Origin: Pseudoalteromonas xiamenensis
GTDB lineage: Bacteria > Pseudomonadota > Gammaproteobacteria > Enterobacterales > Alteromonadaceae
Length of the DNA: 64,000 bases
Direction: 5' to 3' (one strand)
Assembly: GCF_042431545.1 (NCBI RefSeq)
Contig: NZ_JBHLYX010000001.1
In this document: positions 36,431 to 44,682 of the stretch, piece by piece
How positions within the stretch are numbered: the stretch's first letter is position 1
How the letters are laid out: every line of letters starts with the position of its first letter
Notes under the pieces: generated by a model
The model's input: the letters and a program-made list of their open reading frames with translations, nothing else
Database searches by the model: none
What the model was told of the DNA's origin: nothing
Program-made: the position numbers and the translations under genes

Positions 36431-38418
36431 TACACGGCCTCCTTAATATTTGCCCAAAAGTACCCAGGTTTTAGGCTAGAGCAACGTGTTTGCTGATTGA
36501 AGTCGATTTCAAAAGCGTGCGATACATTAGGCGCTAATGCTTCGTAGAAATGACCGTCTACTTCAGTGTCGGTCGAGAGTAAAATAACTTGCTCGCTTGC
36601 TTCAGGGAAGTAGTGTGTAACCAGTTTCTCACGGTGTTTGGAGTCTAAACGGCCTAACGGCGTGTCGACTACAACAGGTAATACTTTACCCGAGAGTTTG
36701 CCAAGCGCCTCTAAAATGGCAAATGCGAAGATTTGCTTTTCACCCGCCGACATTGATTTGCGATTAATCGCAACGCCTTGCTTGTCGAGTAACACGACAT
36801 CAAAGGTAGTTGGGTCGATTTTGGCACTGAGTTTTAAGTCTTCTTTGCGTGCAAGTTTGCGATACGCTGTTACAAACAGGTTTTCCAGTTGCACTACACG
36901 AAGGGCTGTAAGTTGCTGCTTAAACTCTTCCAACAATAATTGGCTTTTGCTCACTCGGGTCACTGCTTTGTCTTCCGAGTGTTTGTTTTTAAGTGTGGCA
37001 TAAAGCTTTTCAAGGCGTTTTGCCAACTCTAGCTCTTTGGCTTTTAACGCCTTAGCGGCTAACAACTGATTAATGTACTGCTTGCTAACTTGCTGCGCTT
37101 CTTGCTCAAGCTGGCGAAGTTGTTTAAAGCGGGTTTTAAGTAAATCTTCTTCTGGTGCTCGCTCAATATCGATGGCCAGACTTTCAAGTGCTTGCTCGGT
37201 TTGTGCGAGGGTTTTCTCGAACACATTCACACGCGCAAGCTCTGTTAGTGCATCGTCAAATTGTGCTTTGATAGCGGCTAAATCGGTGTCGGCAATATCA
37301 AAGACAGGCTTTTGCATCGCTGTTTGATTGATTAGGCCACCAAAATAGCTGTGTATGGTTTGTACAATCTGTGGACTCGCGTCAGCAAAATTAGTTTTAA
37401 TTTTGTCTTCAAGCTCAGGCAGGCTCGCTTGTAACTCTTCACCAAATGCATGAGCTTTCTTGATTTGTTGGTCATGCTCTAGTTGTTTGATTAACGCTTT
37501 CATGGCGTTTGGTGCATAGGCCATAGGCACATTGCCACTCAATGCCGCTCTAATGTCGGCTTGCAGCTGGGTTTTAAGCTCAACAAGGCTGTCTTTTTTG
37601 GCGCTTTGCTGGGTTTTATTTTCAGTCCACGATTGGTCGTTGTGGGTGAGCTCTTGCTCTTTTTCTGCGACCTTTGCGCGCACTTCTGCAAGTTTTGTTG
37701 CAATTTCATCGACTTTAGCAAACGCAATTTGCGACTCTTTTTCAATGGTTGACTTCTCGGCTTCAGCTGCGTCGATTTTCTTTAACGTGTCTTTGTCGGC
37801 CGCGCTTTTACCTGTTTCTTTTAAATAGATATCTAAGTCGGTCTGTAAGCGGCTAATGATGTCTAGGCCGAGTAAGCGTTGTACGGCTTCTTTTAGATAA
37901 GCGCCTGTGTCGTCCTCTGCAAGTTCTGCGATTTTTTCACCATCAAAAAAGAACAAGTCGCCAATACCAGGAGGTACAAGCTCGTGTAAAAATGCTTGGA
38001 CTTGGTCGTTGTTGAGTGTTTTATCTATTTTGCCATCGATTTCTAAACTAACTTGCTCGTCTTGGTCTATTGCCCAAGTGCGCGTAACGGAATAGCGTTT
38101 GTGGCTGCCTTGGTGTGTATGGGTAAACGACAACGAAATCGTCGCTTGGCTTTGTTGGTCGTCTGCAAGTACGGTTTTGTTAATTTGATCTTCCAAAAAT
38201 TGCTGAAAGTCTTTTTTAGAGATCACTTGGCCGACGGCTCTGCGCCCAAGGAGTGCAATGCGGATAGCAGTAAGGATAGAGGTTTTGCCTGCACCGTTTA
38301 AACCACCAAAAAGCACAATAGGGCGCTCGAAAAGCCCGTCCTTTTTAGGGGCTAGGTCTATGTTTGTAGTGCCTGCAAATACCCTAAAGTTTGTTAAAGT
38401 CAGTTGCTGGAATAACAT
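36430..38418 (-). CDS. dndD: DNA sulfur modification protein DndD (SMC-like ATPase)
   Basis: A 662-residue ATPase of the SMC/RecF type. The Walker A motif is GLNGAGKTS at 39-47. A coiled coil runs from about 200 to 260 and again from 390 to 480. The ABC signature KSMSAGEKQ and Walker B LPVVVDTPLGRLD are near the C-terminus, where the D-T-P form with aspartate rather than glutamate is usual for DndD. It supplies ATP-driven DNA handling for sulfur insertion. It starts directly after the dndC stop codon and is part of dndBCDE. Confidence 0.93.
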   Translation of the reverse strand: MLFQQLTLTNFRVFAGTTNIDLAPKKDGLFERPIVLFGGLNGAGKTSILTAIRIALLGRRAVGQVISKKDFQQFLEDQINKTVLADDQQSQATISLSFTHTHQGSHKRYSVTRTWAIDQDEQVSLEIDGKIDKTLNNDQVQAFLHELVPPGIGDLFFFDGEKIAELAEDDTGAYLKEAVQRLLGLDIISRLQTDLDIYLKETGKSAADKDTLKKIDAAEAEKSTIEKESQIAFAKVDEIATKLAEVRAKVAEKEQELTHNDQSWTENKTQQSAKKDSLVELKTQLQADIRAALSGNVPMAYAPNAMKALIKQLEHDQQIKKAHAFGEELQASLPELEDKIKTNFADASPQIVQTIHSYFGGLINQTAMQKPVFDIADTDLAAIKAQFDDALTELARVNVFEKTLAQTEQALESLAIDIERAPEEDLLKTRFKQLRQLEQEAQQVSKQYINQLLAAKALKAKELELAKRLEKLYATLKNKHSEDKAVTRVSKSQLLLEEFKQQLTALRVVQLENLFVTAYRKLARKEDLKLSAKIDPTTFDVVLLDKQGVAINRKSMSAGEKQIFAFAILEALGKLSGKVLPVVVDTPLGRLDSKHREKLVTHYFPEASEQVILLSTDTEVDGHFYEALAPNVSHAFEIDFNQQTRCSSLKPGYFWANIKEAV

Positions 38419-40044
38419 TTAGTGGATCCCCTCTGAATTCAACAGTTTGTTGATTTGTTCAAGCTCTTGTTCGAGAGTTTTAACTTCGTTGCTTTTTTGC
38501 ATCTGGTTTTGGCGGATCTCAAGATTATTGGCAATGATTTCTTCTGCACTTTCCCAATCCTGTTGGATCAAGCGGCCGATTTTATTAAAAATGCCAGTAC
38601 GGCGAGTTAAGCCACTCATAGAGGTTTCGAGGTCGATGAGCTTTTTGATCATTTGCGCCGACACGCCGTGTTGCGGTGCAAGTTCGTTTAGCAGTTCACC
38701 TTCGGCTTGGCTAAACTGGTTGGTGTCGTCAATTGTCCAATCGAGTTTTAATCCAAGCTCTTCATACACAATTGTTGGCAATGAATCGTCCCAGTCTGGC
38801 TCGTTTGGATCGTTTAGCCACTCGTGACGCACTGCGTGTAGTTCGGGTACTGTAATTAACTCAATTTTATGGCCTTGATCGTTCATTTGCTTTTGCATAC
38901 GCAGTAACAAACGCACAGCAAGCTTTCGATACTTGAGCAGGTAAGGGCCAGTGGTATAATCGTCGGTTAATACGCGCTCTTTGTCCTCGCGTACTGTCTT
39001 AAACGCTAAGCGGCCATCGCGACGGATATGGTTGCGGTACTTTTTCTTGAGCTTTGGTGAAGTGCTGCGGGCAAGAATATTGCGATATTTAAGCAGCGGC
39101 TCCATCCATTGTTCGCCGTTTTGAATTAGGCTCTCCATTGCTCTGTCTTTGGTGACGACTGTACATGTCCAGCAACCAAAGCGTGAGTTACCGCACGATG
39201 GTGTGGTTTCGTCAATGACCAGCGGGCATTCACCTTGGCCTGATGAATCTTTGTATAAGTTCCAAAGCACGAGGTTTTTGCCACCCCATGGGTTTTCCCA
39301 CTCTAAATCGTATTTATCGTGCCATTTATTTTTTATGCCGTAAGGTGTTTGTTCTGTTTGTAGATGGCAAAGACGTAAGATCTTCCATACGTCATCGACA
39401 CTCCAAGTGTCGATAGGCGTGTAAATAAAAGCGTTGGCTAAGGTTGTGTGCACCGCTAAGTCAGAGCCATCAATTTTATGTTTTTTAATCACTTGTGCGC
39501 GTGATGCACTTTCTTGTGAGCGCGAACCAAGTACGACTATCACTTCGTCGTGTTGACTGACCTTATCGCGAATAAATGTGCTGACAGGGTCGATTTTCAT
39601 GCGCTCTGTACACCAACGGAAACTGCGAGTAGGGGCTGGATAACCTTTACCAAGCAAATTTGCCCAAAAGGTATCGTTGGTTTTTGGCATTACTTTGTGT
39701 GTAGTGATAGGTAAGCCATCGCGCTTTGCGCCTTTGGCAATCATATCGAGCGAGTTATCAACATGGTCGACGACCATTGGGGTTTCAACTAGGGTGTCTG
39801 ACGCCACAACGTATATTGGTTTGTGACGGTCTTTTTGTGAAAGCCCAAGTAGTGCGAAATACACTAACGTCATCACCGCTGATGAGTCTTTACCGCCGCT
39901 ATAGCCAATAACCCATGGGCGATTGTCTGCCAAATATACACGTTGTGTATCGGCAACAAAATCGGCCAACGTTTGGCCTGCAAAAGATTCAGATTCGATA
40001 AACTCGATGTATTCGTCTAAGTCGAATTGATTTAATAAAGTCAT
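38419..40044 (-). CDS. dndC: DNA sulfur modification protein DndC
   Basis: A 541-residue member of the PAPS-reductase/ATP-pyrophosphatase superfamily. The PP-loop SGGKDS is at residues 49-54. Four cysteines at 273, 284, 291 and 294 (GECP, SCGNSRFGCWTC) match the 4Fe-4S cluster ligands of DndC. It is thought to activate the DNA backbone and transfer sulfur obtained from a cysteine desulfurase. No dndA is present in the window, as in many Dnd loci, so IscS probably fills that role. It overlaps dndB by four bases (ATGA). Confidence 0.93.
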   Translation of the reverse strand: MTLLNQFDLDEYIEFIESESFAGQTLADFVADTQRVYLADNRPWVIGYSGGKDSSAVMTLVYFALLGLSQKDRHKPIYVVASDTLVETPMVVDHVDNSLDMIAKGAKRDGLPITTHKVMPKTNDTFWANLLGKGYPAPTRSFRWCTERMKIDPVSTFIRDKVSQHDEVIVVLGSRSQESASRAQVIKKHKIDGSDLAVHTTLANAFIYTPIDTWSVDDVWKILRLCHLQTEQTPYGIKNKWHDKYDLEWENPWGGKNLVLWNLYKDSSGQGECPLVIDETTPSCGNSRFGCWTCTVVTKDRAMESLIQNGEQWMEPLLKYRNILARSTSPKLKKKYRNHIRRDGRLAFKTVREDKERVLTDDYTTGPYLLKYRKLAVRLLLRMQKQMNDQGHKIELITVPELHAVRHEWLNDPNEPDWDDSLPTIVYEELGLKLDWTIDDTNQFSQAEGELLNELAPQHGVSAQMIKKLIDLETSMSGLTRRTGIFNKIGRLIQQDWESAEEIIANNLEIRQNQMQKSNEVKTLEQELEQINKLLNSEGIH

Positions 40045-41126
40045 GCGTCTAGGTATTCTTGTTCTTTGGACACATCGTCAGCCGTCAGAGAAAGTCCAAT
40101 TTCTCTTTTGATTTGGATGCTAGTTAAGAAGATATTACTCATTGCTTTTGACAACCTTCCGTGTTGCATAGCTCTGTTTGCCCAAGCTGGATTGCTTTTT
40201 AGCCAGTCGATTTTGGCTATTCGCTCTAACTTTTCTACTTGCTCACAAACGGGCAATAGTAGCAAATCTTTACCTACAATTGCCAGTGCTTGTAAGCCAA
40301 TTCCGTGAGCCGCAATACTCTCTTGCCGGTACTCAGAAGCAGATAATTGTTTAAGGTGAATTTGTTGCCATTCGGGCATGTGGTTATAGAGCGTTTCCCA
40401 GAATGTTTTAGCTATGTGCTTTTCGTCTTCGGTGAATGGTTCTTTATTTCCTTTACCGAGCAAGGCACGGCTTGCTTGTTTAATACCGCTTAACGTAAAA
40501 AGCTTGTTGCTTTTAATTGCAATCGTTGATTTTTCGAATTCGGTAAAGCCTTTAAAAGGCTTAGCCTCAAGCGCTAAGTATCGGGCTAGTTCAGAGGCTT
40601 GATCGCGGTGGTCATACATGGTTGCTAGTGATGCACTTGGCCTAACTGCATATTTGTTGAGGTCGGCAAACATTTGTTGGCTGCGCTTTAGGCCTTCATC
40701 GACAAAAAATAAAACGGCTATGTTGTCTACACACAGCTCAGGCCGCTCTTTGATAGCTTCTTCTATTGCGGCGCGGCGGTGTTGGCCGTCATTAATTAGA
40801 ATTTGCGCGTCCATAGGCACGCGCAACATACCAAGGTTGCTACCATTTTCAGCTTCAATAAATGCAACGTCGCTACCAACAGACGCTGTAATGGCGGAAA
40901 AAACATAATCTTTTGGACTGTCGACCAGATAGCGGGTCATTTCTGGAATACGGCTTTTATTTAAAGTGCGCTGCGCTCGAAGTTCGACAGGGACTTCTTC
41001 TTCGTCGTACATGAAAATTTTTGGGATTAATCGAAGCGGGCAAGTCGCGATATAAAAAGGCTTGCCAGCTTGTTGACCGCGTACAGCAGGAAAGCTGTAA
41101 CAATAATTAGTATCAACGGTATTCAT
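40041..41126 (-). CDS. dndB: DNA sulfur modification protein DndB
   Basis: A 361-residue protein of the DGQHR-domain family; the motif NDGQHR is at about residues 112-117. In characterised systems DndB is a negative transcriptional regulator of the dnd operon and affects how often sulfur is inserted. The ATG at 41126 is chosen over the GTG at 41135 because AGGTG lies eight bases before it. It is the first gene of dndBCDE and is preceded 20 bases upstream by a 27-bp palindrome that could be its binding site. Confidence 0.92.
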   Translation of the reverse strand: MNTVDTNYCYSFPAVRGQQAGKPFYIATCPLRLIPKIFMYDEEEVPVELRAQRTLNKSRIPEMTRYLVDSPKDYVFSAITASVGSDVAFIEAENGSNLGMLRVPMDAQILINDGQHRRAAIEEAIKERPELCVDNIAVLFFVDEGLKRSQQMFADLNKYAVRPSASLATMYDHRDQASELARYLALEAKPFKGFTEFEKSTIAIKSNKLFTLSGIKQASRALLGKGNKEPFTEDEKHIAKTFWETLYNHMPEWQQIHLKQLSASEYRQESIAAHGIGLQALAIVGKDLLLLPVCEQVEKLERIAKIDWLKSNPAWANRAMQHGRLSKAMSNIFLTSIQIKREIGLSLTADDVSKEQEYLDA

Positions 41127-41146
41127 TAGTTGCACCTAAAACAACA

Positions 41147-41173
41147 AAGGTACGTAATATTATTACGTACCTT
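41147..41173. promoter_or_regulatory. 27-bp perfect palindrome before dndB
   Basis: The arm AAGGTACGTAATA is followed by one central base and then the exact reverse complement TATTACGTACCTT. A further half-like ACGTAA follows outside it. A weak promoter (TTGCAA, 17 bases, TACGTA) overlaps one edge, so the site could be an operator for dndBCDE. As RNA the same sequence could instead end the upstream methyltransferase transcript, since T-rich sequence follows on the minus strand. Confidence 0.7.
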
Positions 41174-41210
41174 ACGTAAAAGATCTAACTAAAAATTGCA
41201 ATAAGTGAAA

Positions 41211-43262
41211 TTATTTTGTTTTGACGAATCTATCTTTGATAAGTTTTACACCCCAATAGTCGAACACTTTTTGCAAGATATCCCAATTAGGCCATTCTTC
41301 TTGCGGCACACCCTTTAACATACCAGCCATTTTGGCGTTAAAGCGTTGCTGTGCGCTGTGCTCGGGTGTTGTTTTGGCAAGAAAGTCTGCCTTGTTATAC
41401 AAGGGTTGTAGCGGGTATTCATTGCCATAGTAAAAATAATCAATGTCTTGCTGGGCTAGTTTTACTTTTACGCGTTCAACTAAAAGCGGCAGCTTTTTAG
41501 CAAAATCGTCGTATTTCAATAGCGTTACTTTACCTGAGCGCATATGAATTTTGATTAAATCGACATCATCAATATCGCCGTACAACTGCGCTGCTGCACC
41601 GACGTATATGCGAAGTAACGCGGGTAGGGTATGGATATGTTGGCGTGGCAAGGTATAGCTATGACTATCGTTGAACTCACCTAATTTTAGATTTTCATAG
41701 ACTTCATAGCATAAACGACCAATCTCAACTGGGTTTGCGATTGAATACAGTAAAGTTTTAGCTTGGTCTAAAGCGGCCTCGAAGGTATTAAAGTGGTACT
41801 TAATGTCGCGCAGTATTTGGTTCGGTAAATGCGATTTGATTTGTCGTTTTTCAAATAAGCTCAGTGCAACATAGACGAGTAAGTCTGCTTTTCGTTTTTG
41901 TTGTGCTTGTGTAAAGGCATTCTCGTCAAAGTGTTGTTGGACTATCTCAAATGCTTTTTTATGGCTTCCAAATACTCGCCGTATTTGGTCGCTTTGCTCA
42001 AATTCTTCGTTCGCAGGTATACGGCCATATTGTAAGCAATGTTGCCAAAACTGTTCAAGCTGTACTGTATGCTTGTCGAACACGGTTTTTGCGCTTGTAG
42101 TTGATATTCTCGATGTTGGCCTTTGCGTTAAGTGGTGCCATTCAAACTGATTAAACTGTAAATCGAGTTTGTGCTTTTCAAATAACGCTTGTGACTTAAA
42201 GACTGCGATGATCCCTTGACCAATGGGGGTCGCTTTGGTTTGCAAAACGTCTTCTATAAATTCTTTTATTTGGGTTTGGGTGTAGTACTTTTGAAAGGTA
42301 TTACGTTTGGTGATAACACCATCTTTAAAAGGCTTAAAGTTTTCTACCACCGCATTGTTTACTAGCATCACGGATACAACAAGCAGCTGCTCGGCATAGC
42401 TATTGGCTTTTTGGAGCGTTACCGCTCGCTCGTCGATATCTTCGATCACGTTTAGCACAAAACCAAGGTTGACGATATCGCGCTTTTCTAAAACACCATT
42501 TGGTCTGTGTACTGGATCCCACGCATTGATATTCAAACCATGGCATTCCAACTCAACGTAATCATCACCGCGTCCGCAACCATAATCGAGTAGGCTGTAT
42601 TCACCATTCAAGTAACCAAATTTAGCGAGTTTTTGAAAAGGGGCTGAAAGTCTGTCGCGGTTAATTGCAGTAAGGTGGCGAGCAATTTTGTTGTTTAGCT
42701 GTGGGTCGTTTGGCTCTGGCGCTATTGGTATGGATACTGTCGTCGCGAGCTTTTTTAGTCGTCCTTGTTCGTCTAGCTCGAATCCCTTTTTCTTGATTAA
42801 TCGCTCCCAATTGGTTTTCGTGCCGATGGTTTTGGTGTTTTCATAAAGCCCAATGTGTTCACCTTCTTGGGTGATTTGTTCAAATAGAGATTTAAGCGCA
42901 TGGTTACTTGCTACAAACAGTTCTTTGCGATGCAAAATGGGTGGATTGTCTGAGTTTGAGTAATCAATGAATTTTGCTGTTTGAAGTGTTAAATCTATCG
43001 TTATGCAACTATGCAGCGCTGGGTAGGCGTAGGTATCAAACTTAGGGTAGTTTAATAAGGTGACTTTAAAGTCGCGTTTAAAGAGTTTGACTACATTCCA
43101 GTCAAAGGTTGGTGCGTAAAGCGATGCCGCATTGTGAATTAACTGTTCTATTGCGTCAGGCAAACATTCAACTATTGCCGATTTATGCAAATAAACTGCT
43201 GTTGGTAATTGCTTGCCGCTTTTAACTTTACTGACGAGCAGCTTGTAGTCTACGAAGTTCAT
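41211..43262 (-). CDS. DNA phosphorothioation-associated putative methyltransferase
   Basis: A 683-residue protein of the family found beside dnd genes and annotated as phosphorothioation-associated methyltransferase. The SAM-binding motif is LDYGCGRGDDYVE near residues 220-232, followed by NAWDPVHRPNG; the rest is helical and unassigned. Its substrate is not established. The start at ATG 43262 (MNFVDYKLL) is preferred because the first 35 bases overlap the end of a small upstream gene (43228-43401), implying coupling; an upstream ATG at 43298 in the same frame is possible. It ends 84 bases before dndB. Confidence 0.85.
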   Translation of the reverse strand: MNFVDYKLLVSKVKSGKQLPTAVYLHKSAIVECLPDAIEQLIHNAASLYAPTFDWNVVKLFKRDFKVTLLNYPKFDTYAYPALHSCITIDLTLQTAKFIDYSNSDNPPILHRKELFVASNHALKSLFEQITQEGEHIGLYENTKTIGTKTNWERLIKKKGFELDEQGRLKKLATTVSIPIAPEPNDPQLNNKIARHLTAINRDRLSAPFQKLAKFGYLNGEYSLLDYGCGRGDDYVELECHGLNINAWDPVHRPNGVLEKRDIVNLGFVLNVIEDIDERAVTLQKANSYAEQLLVVSVMLVNNAVVENFKPFKDGVITKRNTFQKYYTQTQIKEFIEDVLQTKATPIGQGIIAVFKSQALFEKHKLDLQFNQFEWHHLTQRPTSRISTTSAKTVFDKHTVQLEQFWQHCLQYGRIPANEEFEQSDQIRRVFGSHKKAFEIVQQHFDENAFTQAQQKRKADLLVYVALSLFEKRQIKSHLPNQILRDIKYHFNTFEAALDQAKTLLYSIANPVEIGRLCYEVYENLKLGEFNDSHSYTLPRQHIHTLPALLRIYVGAAAQLYGDIDDVDLIKIHMRSGKVTLLKYDDFAKKLPLLVERVKVKLAQQDIDYFYYGNEYPLQPLYNKADFLAKTTPEHSAQQRFNAKMAGMLKGVPQEEWPNWDILQKVFDYWGVKLIKDRFVKTK

Positions 43263-43401
43263 CAGCTGAAATACTGTCAAAGTAATAGAAAAACGCATTT
43301 CCGCGTTTTTCGAACTTAAGCTCGCCGTGCTCGCGTTTATGCATGAGCTGGCAACCTGATATTTTTAGGTACTTTTGTGTTTGTTTACTAGTAAGCCACA
43401 T
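43228..43401 (-). CDS. 57-residue helix-turn-helix protein (excisionase/MerR-like)
   Basis: A short gene read directly from the sequence. The product begins MWLTSKQTQKYLKISGCQL and ends ADELRRLQAARQ. The order L-T-S-K-Q-T-Q-K-Y-L-K-I-S, helix, H-K-R-E-H-G-E-L-K-F-E-K-R-G-N-A-F-F-Y-Y matches the helix-turn-helix plus wing of excisionase/AlpA-type small DNA-binding proteins, where an aromatic-basic wing follows the recognition helix. It overlaps the methyltransferase start by 35 bases and lies just upstream of dndBCDE, so it may regulate the operon. No strong ribosome-binding site is visible. Confidence 0.65.
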   Translation of the reverse strand: MWLTSKQTQKYLKISGCQLMHKREHGELKFEKRGNAFFYYFDSISADELRRLQAARQ

Positions 43402-43490
43402 GACAATTACTTGATTTAAGTTCTAGTCAAATACTAAGCCATTGAATTAAAATAGCAAATAAATTCAATGTAAATGAAAGGAATCGGTAA

Positions 43491-44003
43491 ATGGAAGATG
43501 GGAATGTTGATCGTAAAGAGCCTACGTTTGAAAGCGAGCCAAAAAAAGCTAATGACAACGTCCGAAAGGTCAATATTGTTAGCATGAATAACGCAATATC
43601 TCTGCTTTGCCCTTCGTGTTCAGTTGAAAATAAACTCGATTTTGGTGAGCCTTTGTGCTGTGGCAGCTGTAAATCATCAATCAATAATCACGTTTTCGAA
43701 AAATCTAAAAAGAAATGGTTTGGTACAAAAACCACCGTTCTCTTAACTGCAGCGTTAGTTTTCGCCGCTGATAAACAGTTTGTAGAGCCTGTTCAATATT
43801 CAACAGATGCAATTTTTGAAATCGTCAATGCCTGTGCTAATCCAAATTCTGGTCTTTTGAACTATTCAAACCAAAATACCTTAGCTAAAGCATGTATTTG
43901 CGCGCTAAAACAAACCATGGCTGAAGTCCCCGAGGCTGAATTAAGGGGTAATCAAAAGACATTTAATGATGCTTTTAGTCGAAACCTTCGGCTCTGTCGA
44001 TAG
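43491..44003 (+). CDS. Zinc-ribbon protein with hydrophobic segment, unknown function
   Basis: A 170-residue protein. An acidic N-terminus (1-40) precedes a CPSC...CGSC zinc ribbon at about residues 43-63. A basic patch (KSKKKW) leads into a short hydrophobic segment near 80-95 that could be a membrane anchor. The C-terminal domain contains cysteines at ANACAN-type positions, including KACICAL. AAGGA eight bases before the ATG supports the start. The gene diverges from the helix-turn-helix/methyltransferase pair, so it may belong to the defence island. I do not recognise a family. Confidence 0.65.
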   Translation: MEDGNVDRKEPTFESEPKKANDNVRKVNIVSMNNAISLLCPSCSVENKLDFGEPLCCGSCKSSINNHVFEKSKKKWFGTKTTVLLTAALVFAADKQFVEPVQYSTDAIFEIVNACANPNSGLLNYSNQNTLAKACICALKQTMAEVPEAELRGNQKTFNDAFSRNLRLCR

Positions 44004-44008
44004 AAAAA

Positions 44009-44031
44009 GGCACTTTACGTGCCTCTATCAA
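44009..44031. terminator. Terminator hairpin between the zinc-ribbon gene and a small minus-strand gene
   Basis: AGGCAC and GTGCCT pair around a TTTAC loop, with flanking GATAG and CTATC able to extend the stem. It is six bases after the zinc-ribbon stop, and an ATTTTTT run follows shortly. Confidence 0.6.
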
Positions 44032-44032
44032 A

Positions 44033-44182
44033 CTATTTTTTAGATGTGCCAGGTGGGTTATTTCCTCTGCCACTGCCCGACGGATTGCCAGTTGTACTAG
44101 GCCCATTATGAGGGCGAGGGGGTTTTGGTGCTGAGTTGCCGTTTGATTGTTTGTTTGTAGATAAAGTTATTTGATGTTTCAT
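44033..44182 (-). CDS. 49-residue Gly/Pro/Asn/Ser-rich small protein
   Basis: A short gene read directly from the sequence. The product starts MKHQITLSTNKQSNGNSAPK and continues as a proline-, glycine-, asparagine- and serine-rich tail ending GTSKK, so it is likely disordered and basic. An AAGGA ribosome-binding site seven bases before the ATG supports expression. It sits between two other small orphan genes in the defence island. No family recognised; a chance open frame cannot be excluded. Confidence 0.5.
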   Translation of the reverse strand: MKHQITLSTNKQSNGNSAPKPPRPHNGPSTTGNPSGSGRGNNPPGTSKK

Positions 44183-44273
44183 TGGAGTTTCCTTTTTTTA
44201 GAAACGGTTATTGATTGCTTAATAGTCTACAAGTGGTATCGGGACAAATAGGGACAAAAGAGAATTTCAAAGT

Positions 44274-44624
44274 ATGAATTCAAAAAAATTATCAGAAGAC
44301 ATAGAAGAAATGATTGCAAAAGCAGGACTCTCAAAACGCGCCATTTCAAACTATATTTTTTGTGAGATTGAAGATAATTTTGATGATGAAGACAATATGC
44401 TGAGATTCTATGAGAAGTTTAAAAAGAAGCTTAAGCGTGAGACAACGAACGTAAGTGAATTAAAAAGGTACAAAGAAATAATTTTGAGGCACCCAAGTAT
44501 TAGAAAATCCCAACAGATTACCCCAAATAAACTGACAGTAGGGGCTATCCCTGAGTCTATGGAGAGGAGTATCCGTGGAATTGCGAAAGATTTTCTTAAA
44601 GAACTTGAGTCTGAAAGCGAGTAA
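44274..44624 (+). CDS. Small charged helical protein, unknown function
   Basis: A 116-residue protein, highly charged and mostly helical. The N-terminus (KLSEDIEEMIAKAGLSKRAISNYIF) looks like a short helix-turn-helix-like segment. The middle is lysine-rich (KFKKKLKRE) and the C-terminus is acidic (LKELESESE). It diverges from the 49-residue gene and is the last gene before the metabolic region resumes. Similar small proteins are common beside DNA-modification loci, but I cannot assign a family or function. Confidence 0.6.
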   Translation: MNSKKLSEDIEEMIAKAGLSKRAISNYIFCEIEDNFDDEDNMLRFYEKFKKKLKRETTNVSELKRYKEIILRHPSIRKSQQITPNKLTVGAIPESMERSIRGIAKDFLKELESESE

Positions 44625-44652
44625 ATATTGCAGTATCTAACTTAATTTTTTC

Positions 44653-44680
44653 ACAATTAATCTTTGTGTAAGCTAATTGT
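44653..44680. terminator. Weak inverted repeat between convergent genes
   Basis: ACAATTA and TAATTGT form a 7-bp A+T-rich stem between the 116-residue gene and the diguanylate-cyclase gene. Low stability; tentative. Confidence 0.3.
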
Positions 44681-44682
44681 AT

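Noticed and set aside
26304..44624. A dndA cysteine desulfurase in the island
   Set aside because: No PLP-type desulfurase frame is present in this span; sulfur supply by a chromosomal IscS is the usual alternative.
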